Assembly: GCF_949628215.1 (NCBI RefSeq)
Contig: NC_134280.1
Coordinates: forward strand, 50,060,621-50,124,620
Direction: 5' to 3'
Source of the DNA: Phalacrocorax aristotelis
Lineage: Eukaryota > Chordata > Aves > Suliformes > Phalacrocoracidae
DNA: 64,000 nucleotides
Shown here: positions 51,988 through 64,000 of the stretch, piece after piece
Layout: each line of letters opens with the position of its first letter
Numbering within the stretch: the stretch's first letter is position 1
The notes under the pieces: generated by a model
Told to the model about the DNA's origin: nothing
Database searches by the model: none
Seen by the model: only the letters and a program-made list of their open reading frames with translations
Position numbers and translations under genes: made by a program

Positions 51988-54900
51988 CTAAGAGGCCAAA
52001 AAAAGATATAAGTACACAAGAAACAAGACGGATCCAAAACAAATTCAGGTAGGTGCAAAAAAACCAAAAAACCAAACCCCCAAAAACCAACACCCCAGAT
52101 CACATGTAGCATGAGCCCTGAGTTATACAGAGGAAACACAAGCTAACAACATGCTCATCCCATTTATTTTCTGGAGTCCTTATTGCCTAATTAAGCTTAG
52201 CACTTTAATTAAGCAAGCACACCATTGAAGGGTGTTTGATCTTTATTAACTGAGCTACTAAGTGATCTCTAGAGATGCAATATCTCCACAAAAGATTCAC
52301 TAATAAAAAGCACATTTCTGCTACTTCTCCAAATCTTATTCTGTGAGGAGAAATGTTATACCAGGAGTATTTAAAGTTGCATCTGAAAGCAGGCAGCTAA
52401 GACAAAATAGGAAAAACCGCATCTTAAAAAACACTGCTCTAGTTACTACTCTAATCTACAAACTGCCATTTCACAAATACTTCGAATGTCAGTCCATTAG
52501 CATGACAAGTTCAGGAAGTATGGAGGAAAATAAGAAGCAAACCTGCAAAAGTGAAAACAATTACAGTATGTACATTTCTAGATAAGAAGTTTAGTGTAAA
52601 CATGGGCTCAGTTGCTGTGGACTAACACAAATAGAGGTCAAAGCAGTAGCGCATGAGAACATTAAGAATTGCAAGCAAAGGCAAAAAATCTCAACTTCCA
52701 TTCAGTGCAAGTCTATTGAATACATCTGAAGATTCCCTTAAAGAATATAAACACCATTTGGAACTACACATGAGAAAAGTTACCTGTAACTCCTGTTCTC
52801 TGATGGTGTACATCACAGAGAAGCCACTCTTGGGTCCGTGCTCTACATGCACATGACCAGCAGGAGTCCCCTAGCTAAGTCTTTGGCTGCTAAGGTCTAA
52901 AAACACTTTTTAAAAAAACATATGTACACATTAGACAAAAGACAGACAGCACTAGACAAAAGTAAACACTTTTTAGAGAAACCTGGAAGGTAAGAAACAA
53001 GTGCTGCATGGACAGGAAGCCTGACCGTCCGCACAGCAGTAAGTCACTTATTAACTGGGAAAAAAGTCTGTGACAGAACAGGGCTCCTAGCAGAGATTGC
53101 TACTGCTGGCCACCAGCCAAAGACCTACCTAGGGGACTCCTCCCACTAGTCATACATGCATGGAGCCCCAAAAGCACCATTATGTTTATCTTTATGCTGC
53201 GCTTCTATGAGGATCTGCTGTGACAGCCACCTTTAGAGAAAGTACTGAACTTTGGTGAAGCCAGCAGGATTCAATGAAAGGGGTTCCTTGAGTTTTCCTG
53301 CAACTCAAAAGCAATCCAGCAAACTGCTAGCTCCGAGAGCCCTCTGTTGGTTTAGACAAGCGTCTTTACTCAAAAGGCAATCACAGTACCCAAAGACTTT
53401 TCCCCTACCATTTAATGCTTATCCGCATTAAAAATACTGTCTTAATAAAACCAGTACCTCTAGACATAGAAGAAGCTGCGAAAGACAGTTTCTGGGTTTC
53501 CCATTTAGCTAAGAGTACAGAGTAGGTTTTTTTCTGATTAGAATCTGCTTCTTGATTAAGTTTGTGGAATTTATGCAGAGTAGAAAGTTTTGGCTCACAG
53601 GAAAAGGTAGCAATGTTTTAGTGTAACACCACAGAGGTATGACATACTGGCTCATAAACAAGTCTAGAAAACAATCTAAATTTGTCAAACATGCTGGTAT
53701 CTTTCTCAGTCTGCATCAGAACATGGACTAGAGTTCTGTGTTGTATGTAGAGCTATACTCTAAATCTTTGCTTATAAAAGCATTTCAATTTTGTCTTCAC
53801 TAGAAAGCTAGATACATAACATAGCACCCATCAGGTCTTAAAAATGGTTACTGCTTTCACAGGATTTGTGAAACTATTAAAACTAGTTAAATGCAGATCC
53901 AGAAAATATGTGTGTGTATATATGTATTCTGAATTCTGATTTTCAGAATCATACCCTTTTTATATTGCAAAGCAAAAGTGACTCCTGGAATTGCTTTTAA
54001 TTAAGCAAAATCCTGTCTCCCTTCAGAACATCCTCAGCTCCCCAACAAGAAGGCAGCATGCACAGCTCTGACCCCCAAGCCCTGCCTGGCAAGGAGAGGA
54101 GCAGACCCTACAGACTACTCAGGGTTTAGTAAATGCACATTTAGGTTTTGCTTTTACAAGGATTTTCTTCGAGACAGCACAGTTCCTCTGGGCACCCTTG
54201 AATTACATCTAAAACAGGAAATGGCAGCATACCAGACTTTGCCTTAACACCAAGAATCAAGCCTGTGGGATTGTACCTGATGTTCAACGCGCCATTAGTT
54301 CTGCTAGGAAGCCAGTAAACCAGTAAAAAAAGTACTTATGAATACCTAAGTTCCAGAGCAAGGTCATAATGGAACACTGCCTTCAATGGTGAAAATCATC
54401 TCACCTGCTTTAAGCTCTTCATTGTTTTAGGGTTTCAAGATAAAGATGAATCCTGCTCTAAGTCTAGAAACTAGCTCAGATATGAAACATCTGCATTAAG
54501 CATTTCTAACATTTGGTGATTAATGTCACCCTACGAGCATTTGATTTTGGTGAAGCCATACTAAAACAAGTTGATCATGTATGTTGCCATACCATTGTAA
54601 CTTGGGAGGAAAAGAACCCAAACAAGTACTTCAACAGGAAATGAAACAGGAGAAATACTGTTAAATGCCTTTTCTGAGAAAGCAGTACTACCTGACAATT
54701 TAAGAGAAACAAATTTATGCAAGAGTAGCTTTCTCTGGTGGTGTTCCCCTCAGAACTGCATCTTGAATTCCTATTCTCTGAGACTGCACTAGCTGCTGGG
54801 CTGCCAAAGGAAAATGTCTCTTCTTTCCTCCAGTAAGTATGCTGAGCAATTCAGGCTGCTCCCTATTTCAAGCAAATTTTATTTGAAACAAGTTATTTAT

Positions 54901-57900
54901 GTACTTCGAAAAAGTCTTCTCACATCTACAAATTTTCAAATTAGTACCTGATGAAGACACAGGTGCAAATAATAACCGACTCACAATCAAACAAGCATGA
55001 CTTAATGCACCATTTCCTTTCCATACAGCTGCACTACTGGACTCCCACCAAGCTGTTTCACAGTGTAGAATACAGAATGAAAAAATGTTAGACCTAACTT
55101 ACATAAATTTTCAGGACAAAGTCAAACTTATTCCCCTAATTTTTTTTTTTTTAAGGTATCACTTACATAGGGGTATCAATACACTAGTCTAACTTGGTAA
55201 CATATCACAAAACAGAATGGGGATATTTACAACATCCTGCAAGACAAAGAATACAAGGCAAGTACATTTTTCACAACTCAAGAGTCTTGGAATCAACAGA
55301 AAATTTAAATTGTGAGGATTTTATAAAATAGATGCAAGCACATGTTTACATTGAACTAAATTCAGAGGTGATAACTAACAGGAATTCATTAATCTCTTCA
55401 GATCAATCCTACTAGAAAAACATGCAAACTGCTATTTAGAGGATTGAAAGCATCCTTGAATGCAATTACCTCTGTTCTGGACTGCTATTAGTAGGCTGCA
55501 GAGCTGAAGGAGCCTCTTCTGCAACTTCTGTGTTCTCTTCTACTACATATTTACAAGAAGCATCCTGTGAGGTAGACAATTTTCCTTCCTCACTTAAAAA
55601 AAAGGAAAGAAGTGAAGTTATTTTAAGTTTACTTATAGGGAAATCTCAGGCAACAGGAGAAAACTGGGAGACAGGTCCATATTTCACATGCAAATGGATT
55701 TTATGTAATGGTTGCAACATGATGATCAAGCACATGGCTCTAGACGTTGCAAACACCTAATAATGCACTGGTGTTCATGTCCATTAAACCTTGACTGGAT
55801 AAAAGGGCGGGAAATACAGTGATTACAAATAACATCAGAAAGGAAAGAGGGAATGCGTGTGATGCCTGAAGTGGTAACAGTCATGGATCCTTTACTATAC
55901 GTACCGGTAAGATTTCAACACTCTGAAGCCAGAAGTATGCAAAAATGGAAGGAAGAAAGTATAAAAGGAATTCAAGATTCCCTCAGAAACTGGCATTAAT
56001 AAAGTCTGTCCATGAAACACATCAGCAGAATCATTAACTCATCACCATCTTTATTAGACTCCCTAATAACTCTACAGTGAAATACAATGTATGGGTTACG
56101 CAGTACTAAGACTGCAGCCCAATCTATTTCACAAACTTCCTCTCAGAGACAAAATGAAACATAGTTCAGTGAAAAAGCAGTACACTCACACTGTAACACA
56201 TTACCATGTAACTAAGCAGCCTCAAAAGTCATTAGCAAACAAATACTTGTGTTTTGCCTCTAAATCAAAGCTTTTCTGTCTTTCTATTCCACCCTTTCCC
56301 ACCTCAGCCACACCATTATGAGAGCACTAAAATACAAATTTGACCATATACCTGCAAGAGATAGTTATAAGGTAGCTCTGAAGTAGACGCAAACATCAAT
56401 CTTATATCTCTGTGGCAATAAATCTATTTATGCAAAAAGTCAGGAACATTTTAAAGCCACTCTCCTCTGCTGATTCTTCTTCCTATTCTTACAGTTCTCC
56501 TTTCAATGGATCCTTTAAATTTCAATGAGTCCTCCTCTTTTCCTCCCATGCCTCCTTATATCTGCAGAGCCTGTAAAAATATTGTCTTTTGCATTGCAAT
56601 CTCTGATCAAGATCCAGTCTTCCCCACCTGGTCTCCCCATCTCATTTGCCTTGATACCCTCTGAATAGTCTCAAAATAAAATACTTGCCACCATCAGCAT
56701 CAGAACTGACCTATTTTTTTTTTTTTTTTTTTCAAAAAAAGGGTCTCTGCTATCATTCTTCCCTTCTCATTCTCCATTTTTAACTAAATTTAGAAGCCAC
56801 ATTTTTGCCCTTTGCAGCTTTCCACAAATGAACTACTGTGGTTGTGATGCTCCTCCTCCACTCAACATGGACTTCAACACCATCAATTTTCTATCAGCAG
56901 AAACTTAGTCTTAGAAACCTTAGGTCAGGAAGTGTCCGCTTAGCCAGGTACACAGGCCAGACAGAGTAGGACCTCCTCTTGTTACTCTAATTGTTCCTTA
57001 ATCTAGCCTTCCTCTGCCCCCAACATTCTTAAAAATATTTATTCCAAAGGACATACTACTTTTCTCTCCCATTTGTTGTTCTGGCATATTTAAAACTGGG
57101 TTTAAAGAAAGCCACGTAAGCCTTGACTCAGTATGAGGCCACATAGCTCTATCAGAGTAAAACAGTCTCCATATTTAAGACCTCACCTTTCAGCCTCCTT
57201 CTACATATCCTTAACCTCCCCTTTCAAAATGAATGTCCCAGAGTCCCCATTGCTAGACGTTTTCAAGATGCAATCAGACAGAGTGCTAGACAGTCTCATC
57301 TGGGCTCCCTTTCCTACAAAAGGTTGGATCAGATGATCTTTCGAGGTCTCTTCTGGCCTGGGCAATTCTGTGGTATTGCCTCCCTTTGTACCTCTGTGTC
57401 CTTTTAACTATATAAATTGAAGTGCTTACTCCACAGCTCAAGCAGGTAAATTCCAGGAAAGCAGGCAGGAACTGCCACCACATGCTGCCTCCTCATGTTA
57501 GTTTTTGCACCAGTACCAGAAGTCACAGAACTTAAAGGACGTGTGAACTAAAGCAGTTTAAGGAGAAGTGTAAAAACACCATGGATAACTAAATGCAACT
57601 TTAAACATCTAACACAATAGCAGCGCAGACCATATGAAAGCATTGCTCAAAATACAGAATAAGCTGGACAGCAGATGCATCATTTACTAAGTCAGCAAGG
57701 CACCGTGGTTCCATGCCACGTCAGTCTGCACCGAGTCAAATCCTCCTCTAAACTGCTTTGATTCAATTTCTCCAACAATGCCATTTGAGCCATAAGTGCC
57801 GTGCAGCCATAAATGCTCCCTCCTCCGTATTGAAAAAACATCAGAAGTCAAGTCAGGTGCCAAAAGAAACTAGAGTTGTTATTGCGTCAATAATCAAAAA

Positions 57901-60900
57901 GATGGAAGCAAGAATGACTGAAAGCTGTTATGTTTCAATTCCTGAACCATGCAAAATGAATAGCACTTATCTACTACCACTAATGGGACAAAGTAAAACG
58001 AATTTAAAAGGGCATTTTAAGGACTAACACTGGGAAATTTTTTTCTACTGAAATGGACTGGGATTTTTTTTAAAGCCACTTCCAAGACATATGGATAATT
58101 TATTTTCAATATTTAGAGCTAGAATAGGGACATATACTAAGAAATTATTCTAAAAGAATGAGAAGAGGGTTGCATGTCAAAATGCTAGTAGTATGTTCTG
58201 ATTTGTCAAGACCAGGGGCAGTGGGGGGAGGCACATGACATACCAGCTTCTTGCAGATCAGTGTGTAGTCTCTGTTTATCTACATAAAGATTTGATACTA
58301 AATAAAAACCACCTGATTATTAAATCTAAGATCACAAGATCTTAGTGGATGAGATCTCAAGTAAACAAAACAGAAGTGTGCTTTACTCCCAAAAAAGGAT
58401 CACATTGTTTATATATGTAATATGGAAATATAACCATATTGTAAGACAGTTATTCCTGAATTAAACACTTTGTATCAGAAGATAACAAAGTTAAGGAGTT
58501 TATTCTTCCAGTTATTCTAGAATTCTATGAGCCACCTGTAAGTCCAGACAGATTTAACACCACCATCCATACCACCACCAGTAATCACCCCAACTGTCTG
58601 ATGAGTTACTCTTAAGAGGAGTACCTGGCTGGCTTTCAACTTCCGTCCTCCATCCTCCTGGATGAGAGGGGTGGAATTCCAATCCAAATCTAACTACTCT
58701 GTGCAAAATTTTAAAAAGCTTAGCTTTGATGTGCAATTAGCTGTATGTTAAAAGAGTAATAGCACATAAAAAGTGCACAATGATGTGCATCAGGGTCAAA
58801 AGTTACTGAGTCAGTCTTCCACTGAAACTAAAACTTGATAAGGAAAGTTGTACATTATAGTAACTAACCGGAAGTAAAATTTCAAAACAATTACTTTGGA
58901 AGAAGGTTTCTACTTAAAACCTCAGGAATTATCACTTGCAAAGAACTCTTTGATAACACATAGCATTCCATCAACAGTGCTTCTTTTACAAGGGTGGGAA
59001 GACAATAAACAGGTATTCTCACCTTTTGAAAACAGCTGTTTCAGTTTTAGCATCTACAGTAAGGCTCAGTGTCTCCTTCATGCTGCCATTCATTACTGTT
59101 TCAGTTACCTTGTCTGCATTTTCTACATCATCCTCTCCATCTGAGCTGGCCTCCATAGCAACACTTCCTGGGGCTAGATATACAGAAGTAATTTAGTACA
59201 TGACTGGTTATGTTTTTATTTCATGAGCACACACAGGCCAATATAACCAGAATGATGTTTTTGCAGTTTTGTACACTTCTTGAATTCTTCCTTACAGAGA
59301 AAGTCACCTTCCTGCAACCCTCACTATACACATATATAGACCATAAGTATTTCTTACAGGTGGCTTAAGGAAAAGTCACATTCTGTAACTTTTTTCGTTT
59401 TACAAGCCACTTAAATGATTTAGATTGCCAATAGTTACTGCAACAGGTTTGCCTGAACAGGACTTCAGCAGGATTATAGTGATGTATTGTTGTTCTTCCA
59501 TACAGGCAAATTCATTACACAAGCCCACAGAGTACATATTTGACAGCAAGCTTCCGTGTGCAGACAAGCCTTTGGGAAGTCCAGTCTCCCTGGACATCTC
59601 ATCTGCACTTCTTGTTCTGTCTACTAGTAATATATACAGAAAGCTAATCAGCGTGTTTGGCCTTCAACAAGATCATACATGTAGAAGAAAGAATTAGTGC
59701 ATGCCTAGTGAAGGTAACTTGGTAAGGGATGAGCAGGAAGGGGAAATCTGAACACATTGAGGCTACTGGCCTATGGCCACATAGGAAGAGACTTCAGGCT
59801 ACCACCCTTCTCAGGCATCAGCTCAGATAACTAAGTGCTGACACAGGTTAGGGTTCTTTAATACAACACGCTTAGCTTCTTTAATGTTTTTCTGTTCATG
59901 ATGTGCAGGCTTTTTAGAGGTAACAGTAACACTGGTTTGTTTTAAATAGGAAGCTATTCTAAGAGTTCAGAAATTCTTTGACAAGTCATTTTCGTCACCT
60001 GGCAGAACAGCAGCAGAGCCAGATGACACATCTCTGGAAACCTAAATTTTAAAGTTCAGGGAGATCTTTCTCAGGTACAGCTCTTAAAAACCAATCTGTT
60101 TGCATTTCTGAATGCAGTGTACTTACTCTCTAGCTGTGTTGCAAGAGCAGTTACATTTGCACTCAAGGGATCAATAGGGTCTGTGTTTGTTTCCATTTCC
60201 ACAGGAGAATTACTTCTCAAGGAATCTTTTGAGCTTCAAATACAAAGTAAAAAAGCTTTAGAAACATTTCTGAATACCACAATGTAATGTTCTTAAAACA
60301 GTATTTTTAGTTCTGTATCAAAGCTATGAGGCCTAGAACGCTACTGAAACTAATGACAGCAAGTGTTTTTTTGTAGGAGTCTTGGGAAGACATGCTAAAT
60401 GGAAGTTTAGCAACCCGAAATCCACCAGAATTAAGCAGACTGGGTACATGTTTTGTGGCAGTTTTATTGTTACTTGTTTTATTTGGTTTGATTACAAGTA
60501 GTAGCAGAGATGTCCCTGGTAAATAAGGTGTCAAGTATCCCTGGTTCCATGTAGTGTTTCCAACATTTTTAACTGACTTTCTAAACAGGCTCTTGAAAAT
60601 GGTTCAACTGCAACACAGTCATCATCCACAACAGAAGTGATTTTACTACTTAATCGTATATACAGTACGGCTAGAAGTTTTTCATTCTGAAGAAACTCAA
60701 GAGACAAGATTTGGCCACTTGAAACACTTCTCACCATTTAGAAAACGTCTTTTCTATCCACTAATGTGCCAACTCCAAATCTTTGTTTTCTAAACCCATA
60801 ATTCTGTTATCGACTTACCTGCCTCAAGCATGAAACAATACACTGGTTTATGTTGGAAAAATTGTACTTCTATATCCGAGCTGTTTAGTGCCCAGACAGA

Positions 60901-63286
60901 CAACTGAGACACACACATATATAATATGGAAGAGTCTTCTGATTGGAGAAGGAATCAGTTCTTGACTGCTAGTATTTTGCAACTCAAAATTTACATCTAT
61001 TTCATTAGGTACTTACACAGAGGACTTCAGTTCTTTTATATAGAGTTCAAGCCGGGAGAGTAAAGTACATCTCAGGCATTCTGAAAATAGTGCAGAACTG
61101 CCTAACATAGACATCACAGCTGCATAACCATATGGGTTTAAAAAACCAGACCATACAACAAAACAAAATACCAAACCTGTTTTATAACATCCATAAAACA
61201 GAATCATCATAGACGTTTTATGACCTTTACATTCCACAGTTCACATTAACCCTTCACTGGGTTCAGTCTACACTACAAAGTAAAAATAAAAAATTCACAG
61301 TCCAACCTCTGGTCACAGACCAATATAAAATATAAAAGGACCCAAATATTCTTTAAAACCCACCTAGAACAACGACACACTAGGATGCACCCATCCTACA
61401 AAATGAGATAGATCACGCAAAGACATACTGTTATAGCACATGGGGCCCTTCAGACACTACACACCTTGTATTCCACCAGAACACCACCAACACAGGCTTG
61501 GGTAGATATGGATACCCCAAGGAAACCAAACAGCAACCGCCATTACATGTTTAGTGAAGAGCTTGCCCTGAATCACTAACATTCTTACCTCAAAGATGTG
61601 AACTCTGAAAATGAAGCCCAGCCAGTTTCTTTTGCTGGCATAGGTTCTTCCGTACTCCACACATCAGACCCAACAGAATCCAGATTGGCACCATGTGCAG
61701 TCTCCATGGGTACATCAAAGTTAGCTGACCAGTTTGGTGCTGAAAAAACATCAACAAGTTCATTAGGAACAAATTTAAATAAAGAACATGAGTGCACATA
61801 TGCTTAACACACTGATTCTCTATATGTACATTCCAAAAAAAGCAGCAAAATTCATAACTAGACTTTAAAGCACATGCAGAAGAATCCTTTACATACTGTT
61901 AAAAAAAATGAATGCATTGCCTAAGAGGGAAATTCTGCTAGTAAGGCAGAATTTTAGAAACAGTAACTCAGAATATTCTGCTAAAAACCGATACATCTTA
62001 TCTGAAGAACGACAACAATAAACCATACTAGATCGCAAGCATAATCCCACTTTATTCTTTAAACTAACATCAACATTTATTATAATTTTCAAAACTGATT
62101 TCTATATTTAAAAAGTCTTGAGAGTTTTCATCCCTTTTTCAGTTTCCTATGCACATTTTCCTGAACACAGAAAATGAGCACGTCAACTTAGGCATGGGCA
62201 GTCTCTAAATAATTTCTCATGCACTAACACCACTGCTAAGTTTCAGAAAAGTTTAAGGCTTTTTACAACTTAAAATACTTATTGGATTTTAAATTTTGCA
62301 GAAACTGTGACTTAACAGCATCTAATTTAGGATAGGTCAATTAAAAATATTTCACCTACCCAAGGGAAACATGTTTTTCATTAACACTTACATACAAAAA
62401 AACAGGCTGAAAAGGAAGCTCTGACTAGCAATTAGAAATTCCAACCCAGGCAGATATGGGAGGAGACCCACATGGATCAAAACTTGTTTGACACACAGAT
62501 GCCAACGACACCAATCTGACAAAAGAAAAGAAAACCCTTAACTTTTCCTTCTATTTTAATATAATTCCTTACAGTCTAGATAAACACAGGGCTTTTACCT
62601 ACAGATATTGCCAGTTTAACTAAAGCCAGTTTAGTTAACTGTGACTTGAATGTGCAGTCTTTTAAACCAATTACTTAGTTAAGTTTCCACATAAGAGTCT
62701 ACTGACACGCATCTTTCTTTCACACATGAAACCAGACCAATGCAAATCCACTTGGCTTCTGTAGGAAGTCTTTCAAAAGAGCACTATTAGGTGAAAAGTT
62801 GGTCTGAAGGACTTACAGTAAAGATAACCATATTCTAGGTTTGAAGATTAACCACCTGTTAGTTTTGCAGGCATTCAAGATATATAGATAAGATTACATT
62901 TCACCCTTTCCTTTCTGATACCTCCTCTTCTTCCTCTTGAAGAACAGAAACATGAATTTTAGAGAGACTAAGTAACTTGACTCAAGACACATAAGGAATT
63001 CAAGTTTCCCAGCATTTCTGCTCTGTTGCAAGCAGTCTTTACAGTGGGAAAGACTACTTTATTAAGACAGTTGGAACAAAAATGGTAAATGAGAAGTCCT
63101 ACCAAATAAGACTGCTAGATCTAACATTTTCCTGTAACTCAAAGCAGCTGGGAGAAAAGCTACGTACGTTCACTTAAGTCTACTTCCATTTTGTCCTCTG
63201 TATTGGTGTGTGATTCAAACAACGCTTGTTTTGTTCCATCCTCCTCTTCAGAATCTGTACTTTCTTCACTGTCTGTACTGCCCGAA
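51936..63286 (-). CDS. PPP6R3: Protein phosphatase 6 regulatory subunit 3, last six coding exons (partial)
   Basis: PPP6R3 (SAPS3) is a cytoplasmic scaffold that binds the catalytic subunit PPP6C through its N-terminal SAPS domain, which lies beyond 64000. The window encodes the last 233 or so residues, the acidic, Ser/Glu/Thr-rich disordered tail. The exons are 63168-63286, 61589-61739, 60127-60233, 59023-59173, 55470-55592 and 51936-51987; all have GT/AG borders and phases that join without a stop. Diagnostic pieces are [17 protein letters not shown], the block [13 protein letters not shown], the block [10 protein letters not shown] followed by [22 protein letters not shown], and the terminal SVNGPV. 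Divergence from human is concentrated just before the C-terminus. No lesion is visible. Confidence 0.97.
52790..53210. repeat. Foldback repeat in the last PPP6R3 intron
   Basis: About 65 bases near 52828-52893 are the imperfect reverse complement of about 53110-53175. The core AGGAGTCCCCTAG (52862-52874) pairs with CTAGGGGACTCCT (53129-53141) without mismatch, and flanking AGTCTTTGGCTG pairs with CAGCCAAAGACC. The left arm begins near GTTACCTGTAACTCCTGTTC, which resembles the end of old foldback repeats in reptile genomes. The outer limits are uncertain. Confidence 0.6.
55470..55592 (-). CDS. PPP6R3: PPP6R3 coding exon (second from last)
   Basis: One base, 40 codons and two bases. It begins [14 protein letters not shown] and ends NSSPEQ plus AG of a split Arg codon. 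The acceptor is TTTTTTTTAAG and the donor is CAGAG|GTAATT. It lies 3.4 kb from the preceding exon and 3.5 kb from the next. Confidence 0.94.
57226..57375 (+). repeat. CR1 3'-end fragment in a PPP6R3 intron
   Basis: The read order is TTGCTAGACGTTTTCAAGAT, then GGTTGGATCAGATGATCTTT, then CGAGGTCTCTTCTGGCCTGG and GCAATTCTGTGG, a typical CR1 3' terminus. It lies antisense to PPP6R3. Confidence 0.9.
59023..59173 (-). CDS. PPP6R3: PPP6R3 coding exon (third from last)
   Basis: Two bases, 49 codons and two bases. It reads [20 protein letters not shown], then [20 protein letters not shown] and AKTETAVFK. Acceptor ATATCTAG, donor AAAAG|GTGAGA. Confidence 0.96.
60127..60233 (-). CDS. PPP6R3: PPP6R3 coding exon (fourth from last)
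   Basis: One base, 35 codons and one base. It begins [20 protein letters not shown] and continues to LATQLE. Acceptor ATTTGAAG, donor A|GTAAGT. The [13 protein letters not shown] segment matches human closely; the second half diverges. Confidence 0.94.
61589..61739 (-). CDS. PPP6R3: PPP6R3 coding exon (fifth from last)
   Basis: Two bases, 49 codons and two bases. It contains [27 protein letters not shown] and [14 protein letters not shown], the most conserved block of the tail. Acceptor TTTTTTCAG, donor GAG|GTAAGA. Confidence 0.97.
63168..63286 (-). CDS. PPP6R3: PPP6R3 coding exon (sixth from last)
   Basis: One base, 39 codons and one base. It reads [17 protein letters not shown], then [20 protein letters not shown] and SE. 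Acceptor TATTTTTAG, donor C|GTACGT. It is an acidic, CK2-like serine-rich segment. The previous exon was not found before the right edge. Confidence 0.95.
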
Positions 63287-64000
63287 CTAAAAATACAAAG
63301 AGATAATTTACATTCTGTATTTAGTATCAGCCCCTGGACATAACAAAATACTGAAGAGTTTGAGGCTAAAGAGGATTACACCAGCTATCATTTCCAATAG
63401 AGTAACTGAGGTATAATTTGTTAGCTGTTAGTATTCCCCTCATGCTTCCCTCAAAAACCAAGGTTTAAGGTTTTTCACTTGATCATGTAAAGAGGTTATC
63501 TTTTTCTCCCCATTTGCAAGTAGAAGACAAAAATTGGTTTCACTCCTGCCATGCAAAAGGAAGCAGAAAAGGAAAACAAGGAATGAGATCTGCATACAGA
63601 GATTGTTGGTCTCTTCACACTAAATAGAAGCACTGAAATACAACACTCTCCTCAACCCTAATCTAACAAGATACAACTGAATTTATTTTAAAATCTAACC
63701 ACAAATCTAACAAATCTATTTTACAATCTCCCCAACTGTATTCCAGTCCAGTTAAAATAGACGGCATACATACTTTAAACCCTATGGGTATCTCTCCCTT
63801 CCTGCCGAGTGCAACTAACATAAAAAGCAAGGTAATGTGAGAAGGTAAGGATGACCCTGAAACATGTCACATTAAGAAACCACAACATCAAACAAAAAAA
63901 TTTATTTTGAACAGAAGGTATTAGCAACATGCATTTCAAGGGCTGCAAGGGAAGAAGAGATCAGACTTGTGACTTGAGCCATGGAGAAGGTCATAAGAGC
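63287..64000 (-). other. PPP6R3: PPP6R3 intron continuing past the window edge
   Basis: No coding match to the preceding PPP6R3 exon, which encodes the conserved segment before the serine-rich tail, was found here. This stretch is therefore read as intron. Nothing else is recognised. Confidence 0.6.

Larger units (their letters stand above)
51988..63167 (-). other. PPP6R3: PPP6R3 introns
   Basis: The introns are 51988-55469, 55593-59022, 59174-60126, 60234-61588 and 61740-63167. They hold a foldback repeat (about 52790-53210), a CR1 fragment (57226-57375) and a poly-T run (about 56707-56732). Other stretches show no feature I can name. Confidence 0.7.

Noticed and set aside
62890-62945. CT-rich stretch CCTCCTCTTCTTCCTCTTG that could be read as an acidic PPP6R3 exon on the minus strand
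   Set aside because: It is not flanked by fitting splice sites, and the neighbouring confirmed exons join in phase without it.

Overview
The window is vertebrate nuclear DNA, almost certainly from a bird. It is about 60% AT, the genes are split into short exons with canonical GT/AG introns, and the interspersed repeats are avian: CR1 LINEs ending in the ATTCTATGATT-type tail, and an ERVL-like solo LTR. Nothing bacterial, no CRISPR array and no tRNA or rRNA gene was recognised.

Two protein-coding genes were found, both on the minus strand. GAL (preprogalanin) is complete. Its five coding exons lie between 4295 and 12386, a non-coding first exon is inferred at about 12576-12695, and a GC-rich promoter lies just above that. 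The exons splice into a 117-residue precursor: signal peptide, KR site, 29-residue galanin, GKR amidation site, and a 53-residue GMAP. PPP6R3 (protein phosphatase 6 regulatory subunit 3) is partial. Its last six coding exons lie between 51936 and 63286 and encode the disordered C-terminal tail, followed by a 3' UTR of up to about 1.9 kb. The SAPS domain lies beyond the right edge. The order PPP6R3-GAL, same strand, matches human 11q13, which independently supports both calls.

Layout: 1-4009, sequence downstream of GAL with an old LINE relic; 4010-12870, GAL; 12870-50075, about 37 kb between the genes, holding a near full-length but dead CR1 (about 18.4-22.3 kb), three further CR1 pieces, an old LTR fragment (32.1 kb), an intact solo LTR with a perfect 5-bp target duplication (35.5-36.1 kb) and a TTTC microsatellite (30.7 kb); 50075-64000, PPP6R3, with a foldback repeat in its last intron and a CR1 fragment in the next one.

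The intergenic block is the natural home for distal GAL regulation. In mammals the GAL5.1 enhancer lies about 42 kb upstream of GAL, between PPP6R3 and GAL. A cluster of homeodomain- and POU-type motifs near 37.7-37.95 kb is the best candidate here, but only alignment can test it. I found no evidence of a new multi-gene system. The points most worth checking are the regulatory candidates, the promoter G-quadruplex and hairpin, the solo LTR, and the intronic foldback.
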